A stretch of 64,000 nt of DNA from assembly GCF_003597395.2 (NCBI RefSeq), contig NC_133774.1, positions 33,246,221 to 33,310,220 on the forward strand, in the 5' to 3' direction. Below are positions 11,678-21,976 of the stretch, in pieces (position 1 is the first letter of the stretch; every line of letters starts with the position of its first letter). Position numbers and translations under genes: made by a program. The notes below the pieces were generated by a model, which saw nothing but the letters and a program-made list of their open reading frames with translations, was not told where the DNA came from and did no database searches. Source of the stretch: Chelonoidis abingdonii. Lineage: Eukaryota; Chordata; Testudines; Testudinidae.

Positions 11678-13170
11678 GTAAGTTTGGAGTTATTTTCTTT
11701 ATATATTAATATGGTGGGATTTCAGAACTTTGTTCCTATTTAAGTCAGCAGGAGCATTACCATTAACTCCAGTGAGAGCAGATTCAGGTCAACGCTGAGT
11801 GCTTTTAAAAATCTCGCTTGTGATATGTGTGTGAATGTGTTATTTATTTGTGTGAAGAAACAACACAGCCTTGGTAATATCTGGTTAATTTTCTTAGTAT
11901 TCATCCTGCTGTTCTCATTCATTACTTCAATATTTCACACTAATATAGATCCTTTTGAACACTTTGTCTCTTTAGGACATGGATTACAGATGTAGGGGTG
12001 TGTTAAAGACAGTTTTGCATGCATAGACGCAAGTAGATGTACTATAAAAATGAATCAGTAGCTATGGCACTCTGATCTTTGAATTGAGTTGTTCATTCCT
12101 AAGTCCATAAATATGCCTCTGATTTTGTTTATAATACACTGAATCTGTGGCCTTTCAAATCAGAGTCTTAATTCAAAGCCACCTGAAATGCTTTCTGGAG
12201 TGGCTCACAACCATGAGTGCCTACTTCAGGGCAGACTGTCAAAAGCAGAGCAGACACCCGAAAGTGTTGGTACAGTCTATAAATAAATCTGATCAACCCA
12301 GTACCAAGTGTGAACTCCCAAAGTACAGGCAATTCCTTTAGATACCCCAATCATAGGAGTCACTGGTAATCTCCTTAGACACTCCAGTCTATCTTGTCAC
12401 CCAGACAAGCTGGACTATATGATAAATGGTCACTTATACCAAAAATCACAAAATATTCTAAGTTACACCCGGTCCCAAGAGACCAATCACTCATGCAGGT
12501 TGATTTGCATCCTAGATCTCACACCAAAGACAGCACTAGTAGCCACTTCTATAGTAAACTAACTAATGATTTATTAGCTAAGAAAAAAGAATGAGTTACT
12601 GAAAGGTTTAAGCAGGTAAAAATAGATGTACAGCTGAGTCACAGTTTATCATTCCAAATGGTAGCAGAGATGGTAGCAGTAATCTGCATTTTCCAAAAGT
12701 GTCTTGGGGCTACCAGAATTATTCTGGGGATCTCTGTCTTGTCATTCATTTATTCTGCCCTGTTAGAATCCAAACAGTCCAGAGATGAAGAATTTTTCCT
12801 TGTGTCCATATTTTCTTCTCACAGAAAACAAGCTGGCAGGGTCACTACCCATGTGGGCTTTTTCTTTGAGGGTGGAAGAGAGAGGAATGTACTGCCATTA
12901 AATACCCATGGCTGAAGCCTGGGCTCTAGACCTTGCGAAGTGGCAAGGTCCCAGTGCTTGGGCTGCAGCCTGAACTCGGAAGTCTACACTGCGGTGAAAC
13001 AGCACCTCAGTCATCTGGCATGGGCCAGCTGTGGGTTTTTATTTGTAGTGTGGACATACCCTTAGAGTCTTTGGTCTCTAATCATCATACACAATAACCA
13101 CTTGCCTTCAAATGCACAAGAATTAGCACTTTCCTGTTAAAGTTCTTCATTTATGTTACACAAAGCTGCT
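11678..13170 (+). other. PARP8 intron, part upstream of DIRS copy 1
   Basis: The proximal part of the large intron. It holds an LTR-like dispersed sequence (about 12140-12890, family not identified) and a MITE fragment (12890-13061). There is no coding sequence; the open frames at 12147-12915 have no recognisable product. Confidence 0.7.
12890..13061. mobile_element. Truncated GGGTATGTC-type MITE
   Basis: The right end, AGTGTGGACATACCC followed by TTA, is the mirror of the GGGTATGTC left end seen at 32688. The interior GGGCT-rich sequence also resembles that element. The left terminus is missing, so this is a partial copy. Confidence 0.5.
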
Positions 13171-13547
13171 TTCTTCTTCAAGTGCTTGCTCATGTTGATT
13201 CCATTCTGGGTGTGCGTGCATCCACATGCATAGTTGTCGGAGATTTTTGCCTTAGTGGTATTCATAGGGCCGGTAGCGGCGCTTCCTTGAGTGCCGCACC
13301 AGTGCGTCGGTATATCACGCGCCACAGACCCTATGCCCTCTCAGTCCCTTCTTACCACCTGTGGTGATTAGTTGGAGCACCTTTCCTTGCATAGGAAGGG
13401 CTGGCAGTTTCATCTCTACTGACTTTGAGCCTTAGGGCCTTGTAAATAGTTTGTTGATAGTAGTTAGTGTTAAGTAGTTGCTAAGTGCAGTTAGAAGTTA
13501 GAGTCCAAGTGGGGACTTTGCCCCATGTGGGACATGCCCCAGGCTCC

Positions 13548-15075
13548 CAGGTTTAAGCCCTGTGGACTGTAACAGGCCTATGCCTGTAAGTGACCTCCAC
13601 AGCAGCTGCCTCAAGTGCTTGGGGGCATCACATGTGAAAGACAAGTGCCATATTTGTAAGAACTTTTGACCCAGGACTCGGAGTAGGATATTCATTTGCG
13701 GGCTATTCTCATGAAGTCTGCCCTTTGTCCGGCTTCCAAGCCGTCCTGCTAAAACTTGCCGAGTACCTTGGCCTCAGTGCACAGTGCGCCCCTGGCAGCA
13801 GGGTCTGCCCGGCACTGTTCCCCATCACCAGTGCCCAAGAAGAAAGCAAGGAAGCATGGCTTCCCAGCACCAGGAAAGAAGCATGTGTTGACTGCCGGTC
13901 CTGATGATGCCACCCTCGCACCACTCATCTGCCACCACCTAGGAGCAACAGCTGGCGGCACCGGCTCAATGCATGAGACCCGCTCGGAGGTCGGAGTAGA
14001 GAAGACAGTGCCCACCCCAAAATCCCCCTCCCCCACAGGAGATTATGCCCCTGAGCCTCCCCCAGCGGTTCAGTCATCGTACTCCTCCCCTGGTGAGGCG
14101 ATCATGGGACTCTTGAGGGCCAGCTCCCCAGACGATTTTAAGGAACCTCAGGCCCTCCTTCAATGGGTGGCCAAGAACTTGGACCTAGAGGTGGAGGAGA
14201 TGGCCGAGCAGGTGAATACCTTGTTCAATGTCCTCTCAGCCTCTACCCCAGCACATGTTGCACAACCAGTACATGATGGGATCCTAAAAATTGCCAAGAC
14301 CCTCTATCCATCCCTCCCACCTCCAAAAGGCCAAAAAGAAGTACTTCATCTCGACCAAAGGGTTCAAGTACCTCTATACCCATCCACTTCCGTGCTCGCT
14401 GTTTGTCTCTGTGGCTAATGAAAAGGACAAGCAGGGGCACACCTGTTCAACTCCCAGAAATAAAGGGGCCAAAAGGTTGGACATTTTAGGGAGAAAAATT
14501 TATTCGACAGTCAGCCTGCAATTCTGGGTGCTGAACCATCAGGCCCTCTTGGGCAGGTACATTTTAACTTATGAGAATCCCTCCGTAAGTTCAAGGAGTC
14601 CCTCCCTCAGAGTCTGGAATTTGGCACCCTGGTGGAGGAGGGCACTATGACAGCTAGGTGCTCCCTCCAGATGACATGGGATGCAGCACACTCAGTGGCC
14701 AGGGTAGTCACATCGGCGATGGTCATGAGGCGCAGCTCCTGGCTTCAGACTGCTGGCCTGTCACAATAGCTGCAGACCTCTATCCAAGACCTCCCATTTG
14801 ATGAGAACAGTCTCTTTTTGGAGCAGACTGTTGCAAGCCTGCACGGATTGAAGGACACTCACGCCACCCTTTGCTCTCTGGGCATGCATACGCCACAGTC
14901 TGCTCAAAAGCAGTTATGGCCGCCCCTTCCGCCAAGGCATTGGCAGCCTCATCAAGGGCCTTCAAGGAGAAGGGATAGAGACATAAGCTTTAGTCGTCGT
15001 CGCCCTTCCTCCTCCTGCTCATCCACTCAGCCCAGCCCACCGAAGCATCCCGGGGGCCAGAAGCACTTGTTTTGA
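13548..15075 (+). pseudogene. DIRS gag pseudogene, copy 1
   Basis: Begins near GGGGACATGCCCC. The frame encodes a cysteine/histidine-rich start (…SCLKCLGASHV…), like the putative zinc-binding start of copy 3's gag. A 220-codon open stretch (13756-14418) follows, then, after a frameshift, a segment with the conserved KYLYTHP motif (near 14366) and LNHQALLGRY (near 14533). Matching segments occur in copies 2 and 3 at KYFVPVK…YLYTHP. The structural gag protein would package element RNA. Frame changes show it is non-functional. Confidence 0.7.
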
Positions 15076-15089
15076 AGGTGCGCTCAAAA

Positions 15090-15999
15090 GCAGCACCCCA
15101 GTCAATTCCCCAAATCCACTTTGTTCTTTCCTCAACTGTCTTCATCCCTACCTTTTGACCTGGTTTTGGGTCACCTTGGACCGCTGAGTGCTGGATATAG
15201 TGTCTCAGAACTATCCCCTGCAATTTTTGGCCGTCCCTCCCTCCTACCCACCCCTCTTCTCTGTTCCTCTTCAGGCGCCATGCTCACAAGCAACTCCTTG
15301 TCCAAGAGGTCGATATCCTCCCGCACCTTAGGGCGGTGGAGGAAGGTCCCTCAGGACATGAAGGGAAAAGGATTCTGTTCCCACTACTTCCTAATCCCAA
15401 AAACAAAAGGGGGGCCTCAGACCCATTCTGGCCCTGTATTGCTTCAACAAGTCTCTCAGAAAGTTGAAGTTTCACTTGGTCTCCCTGGCCTCATAGACTC
15501 ATAGACTCATAGGTCAGAAGGGACCAATATGATCATCTAGTCTGACCTCCTGCACAAGGCAGGCCACAGAACCCTACCCATCATCCCTTCCCTGGATCTG
15601 GGAAACTGGTATTTTGCCCTCAACTTGTAGGATGCTTATTTCCATATTCCAGGGTCACAGACATTTCCTCCATTTCATAGTTGGCGGATGCCATTTTCAG
15701 TTCACGGTGCTACCCTTTGGCCTGTCATCATCCCTGAGGGTGTTCACAAAGTGTATGGCACCAATGGCTGCTTACCTGAGATGTTGAGGGTTCCAGGTCT
15801 TCCCGACTGGCTCATCAATGGCAGGTCTCAGGAGCAGCCGCAAAGGAACGTCGGTCTGGTGCATTCCATCTGCCGCAACCTGGGCCTATTGATAAAGGAG
15901 AAAAAAACCACCTTATGGCATATCCAGCAAATAGAGTTCGTCAGGGCAGTTCTCAACTCCATGCAGGCTAGAGCCTTCCTACCTGAAGCACATTTTTAG
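15090..15999 (+). pseudogene. DIRS reverse transcriptase pseudogene, copy 1
   Basis: Fragments match the reverse transcriptase of copies 2 and 3. KGFCSHYFLIPKTKGG (about 15370) corresponds to their KGxFSRYFxIxKxKGG. After the CR1 insertion, WYFALNL resumes (about 15608) and then the region following the PFG motif (about 15710). The frame is disrupted several times. The sequence runs directly from the end of the RT (…EAHF) into the post-RNase H spacer, so about 0.95 kb present in copy 3 (roughly 49650-50590) is deleted here. Confidence 0.65.
15491..15579 (-). mobile_element. CR1 LINE 3' end nested in DIRS copy 1
   Basis: On the minus strand it reads CAGGAGGTCAGACTAGATGATC…TGGTCCCTTCTGACC followed by a TATGAGTC repeat tail. 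This is the typical CR1 3' end with its 8-bp tandem tail. DIRS reverse transcriptase sequence continues on both sides, so the CR1 inserted after the DIRS element. Confidence 0.85.
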
Positions 16000-16030
16000 G
16001 CGATGTTGCACTTGACAGCATGGCTACTGC

Positions 16031-17028
16031 ATGGCTAAATGCGGAGGAGCGGGAATGCTTGGCCCGTGTTTAACAACAGAAAGCCCACCACCAGAGAGAC
16101 TTACCTGGAAAAGGTTCACATGCTGGGCTGTGGAACAATGTATCCAGGGCTCACTGCAGGTGATCCTGGATTATCTTCCACACCTCAAGCCCCAGAGCTT
16201 GTCCCTGTTATCAGTCAGGGTCCACATGGCCGCTGTTTCGGCTTTCCACCCTCCTTTCCAAGGCAAGTCAGTCTTCGCTCACGACATGACGGCCCATTTT
16301 TTTGAAAGGTCTGGAGTGTCTCTACCCTCACATCCAGGACCATATCCCTCCCTGGGACTTGACTGTCATGCTGTCGAGGCTCATGGGGCCTCCTTTTGAA
16401 CCTCTGGCTTCCTGCTCTGTTCTCCTCCTCTTGTGAAAGATTTCATTCCTGGTTGCAGTAATGTCCGCACGCAGGGTGTCTAAGATCAGGGCGCTTACTT
16501 CAGAACTGCCCTATGCATTATTCTACAATGATAAGGTCCAGCTGTGGCTGCACCCGGCATTCCTGCCCAAAATAGTTTCCCAGTTTCATACGGGCCAGGA
16601 TATACTTACCTGTCTCCTTCCCGAAGAAATCAGAGGAGGAGCACAGGTTGCACACCCTGGACGTCAGAAGGGTTCTGGCCTTCTACAGCAACAGGACAAA
16701 GCCGTTTCACAAGTCAACACAGCTGTTTGTTGCGTTGGCAGACAGGATGAAAGGTCCTCCAGTATCTGCACAGAGGATTTCATTTTGGATCATGGCCTCC
16801 ATCTGCTATGAGCTGACGAAAGTGCCTGCGCGGGCAGTAGTCAAGGCACACTCAGTTAGAGTGCAAGCATCATCAGCGGCCTTCCTGGTTCAGGTGCAGA
16901 TCCAAGAGATCTGTAGAGCTGCTACCTGGTCATCTGTCCACACATTTACGTCCCATTATGCACTTACCCACCAGGCCCAGGATGATGCTGTCTTCAGAAG
17001 AGCGATGCTGCACGCTGTAAGACCGTGA
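16031..17028 (+). pseudogene. DIRS tyrosine recombinase pseudogene, copy 1
   Basis: The C-terminal catalytic half is recognisable. SARRVSKIRAL (about 16461) holds the first catalytic Arg, KAHSVR (about 16840) gives the HxxR box, and FTSHY (about 16945) supplies the nucleophilic Tyr, followed by a stop at 17026. The N-terminal half is broken by frameshifts and stops. The enzyme would integrate the circular DNA form of the element without making a target duplication. Confidence 0.7.
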
Positions 17029-17326
17029 ACTCCGAGCCCACCTCCATTGACACTGCTTGTGAATCTTGTAGAATGGAATTGACATGAGCAAGCACTCGAA
17101 CAAGAAGAAATGGTTACTTACCTTCATGTAACTGTTGTTCTTCGAGATGTGTTGCTCATGTCCATTCCTTTATCTGCCCACCTGCCCCTCTTTCGGAGTT
17201 GCTGGCAAGAAGGAACTGAAAAGGCATAGGTCTGGTGGTACTGCATATACCAACACATGGGCACGGCACTCAAGGGGGCACCACTGCCAGCCCTACAGAT
17301 ACCGCTCTGACAAAAATCTCCGACTA

Positions 17327-18530
17327 TCATGCATTTCCCCCTATTCTTGATAAGGCATCAGCCACTACATTTTCCTTTCCTTTGATATGAGTTATTTCTA
17401 TGTCAAATTCCTGTAGGGCTAATTTAGAATCATTCCCTTAGCTTGGTACAGCAACGTCAAAGGGGTATGATCAGTCAAAACCTTTATTTTTTTATTAGAC
17501 AAATAAGGTTGAGGATTCTTGACTGCCCAGACAGTGGCATAGCATTCTTTCTCAGAGAGAGCATAGTTTTGTTCAGTGGGGTCAGTTTTTTGCTTAAGTA
17601 TGTGATGGGATTCCTCTTGTCCCTGTTCCCCCCACCCCATCCTGCATCAGTACTGCATTTAACCCAGTTTTAGAAGTGTGGGTACACAGCACAAATGGTC
17701 TGTAGAAAATTGGAGTTGACCAACAGTCTCTTTAGACAAAGCTTCTTTTCTGGAAGCCTATCTCACAGCCTCTGTCCTTATCACCCGGTCTGGTTTCCCT
17801 CTTTTTGTAAGGTCTCTTATGAGGGCCACAATGTAACTTTACAAACCTCCAGTAATAGTTGGCCAGGCCAATAAAGGATTGGACCTGCTTCTTGACTCAA
17901 TGAGCAGGCCAACTCTAAATAATTTCTATCTTTAAAAACGGGTGAACCAACCACTGCCCACTCTGTATCCTAGGCAGGATACCTCAGCAGGTCCCATCTT
18001 GCATTTGGAGACCTTGATGTTGAGGTTGGCTTCTCTCAGCCTTTGTAACACAATTCCCACTTGGTTTAAATGGTCTTGCCAGGAGCTACTGAAAGTAGTC
18101 AAGTCATCTATATAGGTCCTGGCAAAGGTTTCCCTGCAGCGCTTCATTGACAAGCCTCTGAAATGTGGCTCCTGCATTTATTAATCCAAAAGGCATAGCC
18201 AAACTCCATTATAAAAGTAGATTTTTCTTGGACATCAGCATCTAAAGGAATTTGTAAGTATCCACAAGTTAAATTCAGTGTGCTTATGAATTTTGCACTA
18301 CCCAATAAATTCAGTAAGTCCTCTATTCAGGGTGTGGGATATGGGTCAGGTTGTGTGATAGCTTTCTAAAATCCACACAAAAGCGCATGGTTGTATACTT
18401 TTCATGTACCATTGCAATAAGAGATGCCCAGGGGCTTTTTGACTTAGTAACTGTTCCCATTTTCAGTATGCTTTTGTAAGTGTTCAGTGAGACCTTGCGA
18501 TTTGGCATGAGCTGATACTTAGTCTACCAA
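17327..18530 (-). pseudogene. Ty3/Gypsy-type pol fragment (RT–RNase H), antisense
   Basis: On the minus strand, in order: an RT start with GTVTKSKSPWAS and RFCVDFRKL (18508-18323), the catalytic YIDD (about 18115), an RNase H core with YALSEKECYATVWAV and VLTDHTPLT (17590-17440), and ADALSR-IGG (about 17340-17360). This order is typical of Metaviridae/Gypsy pol. There are multiple frameshifts and no LTRs. The fragment begins exactly where DIRS copy 1 is cut off, and lies antisense to PARP8 in the same intron. Confidence 0.75.
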
Positions 18531-18848
18531 CATCACATCACTCTGATCAAAACATCAGGAATAAATTGCTCAATTCATTTATTTCAGTGGTGTCAGCATG
18601 GTTCATCTGAGGTTGTTGTGTATGTCGTGCACTTTCATATACTTCATAAACTGGGAGGTATTTTTAAAATTTTATTTGAAGTAAAAGCTATTATAATGAG
18701 ACTGCCTTCAAATTATTTTCTGTCTGACTCGAGGGGCAACAGTATATTGCATGAACCAGCACAATATCTTAGAAAAACTTAATTCTGAAAATGCGACAGG
18801 TCCATGTTCATTAGCATCTTTTCACTTGTGCACTGTTATATTTTACAG
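18531..18848 (+). other. PARP8 intron, distal 0.3 kb
   Basis: AT-rich sequence ending in the TTTTACAG acceptor. Nothing else recognised. Confidence 0.7.
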
Positions 18849-18961
18849 CAACTGAAGTTCATGCACACTCCTCATCAGTTCCTCCTTCTCAGCAGTCCAC
18901 CAGCCAAAGAATCCAATTTCAGAGCTGCTAAAAATCTCTATGGAAGTACCTTTGCATTTCA
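18849..18961 (+). CDS. PARP8: PARP8 exon, start of ART catalytic core
   Basis: A 113-bp exon in phase 0 that ends after two bases of a His codon. It encodes QLKFMHTPHQFLLLSSPPAK then ESNFRAAKNLYGSTFAF-H. The donor GTAAGT follows CA. The split His is the start of the HGS motif, which binds NAD+ and forms the first residue of the PARP catalytic triad. The exon lies 7.2 kb downstream of the previous one because of the DIRS and Gypsy insertions. Confidence 0.95.
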
Positions 18962-19150
18962 GTAAGTATGAAAATGGAATTAGTAAAAATAATGCTAGCA
19001 GTTCTTATTGTGCTCTTATCATCTGAAAATATGTGTAAAGAAAAACAGAGGTTTTCCATTGCAAATACATTGTTTTAGAGAAAATGGTTACTTTCATTCT
19101 GGGTGCCTTGAAACACTACTTATTTTCCTTCTTTCCACTTTATTTTTAAG

Positions 19151-19223
19151 TGGTTCACACATTGAAAACTGGCACTCCATCCTGAGGAATGGCTTAGTTG
19201 TTGCTTCCAATACAAGGCTGCAG
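19151..19223 (+). CDS. PARP8: PARP8 exon, HGS motif
   Basis: A 73-bp exon completing the split His and continuing GSHIENWHSILRNGLVVAS then NTRLQ. HGS…NWHSILRNGL is the donor-site signature of the PARP catalytic domain. The acceptor is TTTTTAAG and the donor GTAAGT. The exon is separated from its partner by only 189 bp, the shortest intron here. Confidence 0.96.
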
Positions 19224-20631
19224 GTAAGTAATAGATACAAGGGTTCTTATCTGACCAGTGGATACAAGGTTACATATTAAACATAGGGCACCTTTGGGGA
19301 GAGGCAGTTGAGATGGCTATCTTGGTGATCAAAAACTACATGGTGCAATTATATCCTCCCTTCTTTCACACTAATCAGTTGTTCCACTGGTCCTTGTGAA
19401 GCATTGATGGTGAAATCCTGGCCCCAGTGAAGTCAATAGCTAAACTCCCATTGACTTCAGCAAGGTTAGGGATCCACACTGAGGCTGTGCACAGCAGCTC
19501 CTTCAGTGGCAGAGGAAGTACCAGATGCAGGACTTCCTCTTCCATTTAGTAGGTGTTGTTCAGTACTGCTAAAGAGAGCATCATAAGGACCAAGTCATGG
19601 AGGAGAATGAGAGTGGGGTGACTGAATGGAGCAAGCTAAGAGGAAAGAGAAAATTTACAGGAGACAGTTCAGAGATGGGGAAATAGAACAAAAGGATTCA
19701 GTAAATACAGATAAAGAGTGCAAAGAAGAGAGAGACAGTACAATAGGGAGGGAGGGAAAAGAGACATCAGTGGGAAAGAGAAAAGAGAGAAAGTTGGGAA
19801 AAATGACAGAACTCCCTACTTAAGCTCTTGTGTGCACCCTAATAAGGAACTGAGCAGTTCCTCTGAAGTCACTAAAGTTATTCACATTTACAGGCTCTGT
19901 CTCTATATTTCTACCAGGTGCTCTTGAAACCCTGTTTAAAAACATGAATTAGGCAAAAGCATCACTGACTTCTGAAACAAATTTCAACAGTGATCATTTA
20001 TTTATTTACCTAATTTAAAAATTATACCAACTGTGGCCCTGATACTGCAAACATGTATTATGAATAAAGTCGTGCAGACGCATAATTGTTTTCTGGATCA
20101 AGGGTTATATTTCAGATTTAACCTAACATTTTTTTATTGTTTATCATCGTGTTTGCTAATAACATTGATTTGTTCATGGATTGCAGTGTTAAATCTCAAC
20201 ACAAATACATCTATAACATTGATTTGTTCATGGATTGCAGTGTTAAATCTCAACACAAATACATCTATAACTTCAGAATATGGAGAAAAATTTCCTTTAC
20301 CACCAGTAGATCTAAAAACAGGAAGCACTATTTTACAGCTATAAACTGAGGCAAACTCCTGTATCTGCAGGCAATTGGAATGGTCTGTGCCATAAAAATA
20401 GATTTTGCATGGTCTTTAGGGCATGCAGGAGTATTTTAGTTTGATACAGAAGCGTTTGTGTAATATTTGCCGCAAGTTTTCTTAGGACTTATTTTGTACA
20501 TAATTTAATATCAGATACTGTATTGGTGGGAGGACAAATAATTATCCAGATCAGTTTAGATCACGTGCCATGTTGTTTTCCTTTGTAAAACTATCAAATT
20601 AATATTTAGCCTTTTTTACATTATTTTTCAG
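19224..20631 (+). other. PARP8 intron with exact 54-bp tandem duplication
   Basis: A 1.4-kb phase-0 intron. It holds a decayed palindromic repeat (about 19408-19468), a purine-rich stretch (about 19620-19800) and an identical tandem duplication (20159-20266). No coding sequence is seen. Confidence 0.8.
20159..20266. repeat. Perfect 54-bp tandem duplication
   Basis: Positions 20159-20212 and 20213-20266 are identical, each starting ATAACATTGATTTGTTCATG. Perfect identity in a neutral intron indicates a very recent duplication, or an assembly artefact. Confidence 0.9.
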
Positions 20632-20701
20632 CTCCATGGTGCAATGTTTGGAATTGGGATCTACCTTAGTCCATTGTCAAGCATATCATTTGGTTACTCA
20701 G
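20632..20701 (+). CDS. PARP8: PARP8 exon, GIYLSP motif
   Basis: A 70-bp exon encoding LHGAMFGIGIYLSPLSSIS then FGYS-G, ending after one base of Gly. GIYLSP contains the second triad residue, the Tyr that stacks on the nicotinamide of NAD+. The acceptor is TTTTTCAG and the donor GTGATA, which is weaker than the other donors. The frame is restored by the next exon (GG). Confidence 0.95.
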
Positions 20702-21106
20702 GTGATATTTATAAATCACTCTAAAGAGGGGGAAATGTAAAGGGATATTTTAATTTGCTGATTTTTTTACCGGCTTCGTTGTTTTAATCATTGTTGTAAT
20801 TTTGTCTGTTTCTATCTTAGGCAGCATTTGCAAAAACAGGAGCTCCTGTATGCAAAAAATAAGCTCCTAAATTCCCATTTATGATCTTAAATACATGCCC
20901 TGATTTTCAAGGGTGCTGAGCAGCCAGGACCTCCCACTGAAGTCATTGGCAACTGGCATCCATTGCTTTGGAAAGGAGCCTAAATGTGGACTTAAGAATC
21001 TGCTTTTGTACTTCTGTTTTTAAAGATCTTGGCCACAGCATGCAAATATATTTCTATGCAATATGCATACACTGTGTATTTCAATGTGTGTGCATAGGCA
21101 TATAGG

Positions 21107-21235
21107 ACCCAATCCAGAAAAAGCATTTAAGTGTGTGCTTAACTTCAATCTGAAGCGTACTCCCATTTAAGTCAATAGGACTACTCATATGCTTAAAGTT
21201 AGGTACATGCTAAGGTGCACTGCTGGATTGGAGCC
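21107..21235. repeat. Old palindromic dispersed repeat
   Basis: The outer ends CCCAATCCAG and CTGGATTGG are inverted. The arms carry GCTTAA and 'TTAAGTCAATAGGA' near the centre. The same CAATGG-centred palindrome recurs at about ten places in the window in varying decay. Confidence 0.6.
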
Positions 21236-21269
21236 ATGTAGGAATAAAGGACAGGATATAGTAGCATAA

Positions 21270-21370
21270 AGGACCATCTTTTTGTTCTGTTTGTACAGCG
21301 CTTGGCACAATCGGATCCTGGTCCATGACTAAGGTCCTTGATGCTATTGTAATATAAATAAGAATAAAGG
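21270..21370 (+). repeat. Old dispersed repeat with AATAA tail
   Basis: Core TTTGTACAGCGCTTGGCAC followed by CCTGGTCCATGACT and an AATAT/AATAA tail. It is the same family as the minus-strand copy at 107-290. Confidence 0.5.
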
Positions 21371-21899
21371 TGTTAAACGTCATGGAGTTAGGAGAGTGGC
21401 ATGATTTCCATGTGGCAAATGTTATGTAGATCACTCACTTCAAAATAAAATAACATTTAATATAATAAAAAGTAAGTAAAATATTGAAGATGAAATATTA
21501 CGTTAAAATCTTTTATGGACTCATTCTAATTCTTTTTCCAGTAGCACACCACAAGCAGCAAAGCTCGATTAACTTTAAACTGAAGTCCATCCCTTTTCAG
21601 CAAAATGCTTAAGCACATACTTAAACTGAATTCAGTGGAATTTAAGCTCATGTTTAACTGCTGTTGCACCTGCTTAAAGGTACTTTGGCTATTTTAAAGA
21701 CATTGGAACTGTCGTGCAAATGTGTGGCTCTTGGGACTGAGTCAGACTCAGACATGTGATGCAAGAGAGAACAAGAATTTTAGGATGCTTTGCAGAGGAA
21801 TCTGACCCCACTCTAATATCTGCTTTCACTCTCCATGTATATCTTATACTTACAATGCTTTACACACCAGTAAACCCGAAGTAATTTTAATGTCTTTAG

Positions 21900-21976
21900 G
21901 GATGAATAAGAAGCAGCAGAAGGTGTCAGCTAAGGATGAACCTGCTTCAAGCAGTAAAGGCAGTAATGCATCACAG
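21900..21976 (+). CDS. PARP8: PARP8 exon, Lys/Ser-rich insert
   Basis: A 77-bp exon that completes Gly then encodes MNKKQQKVSAKDEPASSSKG and SNASQ. The acceptor is TCTTTAG and the donor GTACAG. This low-complexity Lys/Ser/Gln-rich loop interrupts the ART fold and is characteristic of the PARP6/PARP8 type. It is likely a flexible surface insertion. Confidence 0.93.

Larger units (their letters stand above)
13171..17326 (+). mobile_element. DIRS-like tyrosine-recombinase retrotransposon, copy 1 (degraded)
   Basis: The left terminus (TTCTTCTTCAAGTGCTTGCT…) has inverted complements near 17060-17108 and 17180-17326, as expected for DIRS elements, which have inverted termini instead of LTRs. Between them lie gag, reverse transcriptase and tyrosine recombinase remnants in the usual order on the + strand. 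The copy is the most decayed of three: many frameshifts, a CR1 fragment inserted at 15491-15579, and loss of the RNase H region. Its right tip is missing where it meets Gypsy sequence at about 17327. It lies in a PARP8 intron in sense orientation. Confidence 0.85.
20702..21899 (+). other. PARP8 intron
   Basis: A 1.2-kb phase-1 intron holding an old palindromic repeat (21107-21235) directly followed by a copy of the TTTGTACAG-core dispersed repeat (about 21270-21370). No coding sequence. Confidence 0.8.

Noticed and set aside
19620..19927. Lys/Glu/Arg-rich open frames
   Set aside because: They come from a purine-rich low-complexity stretch in an intron.
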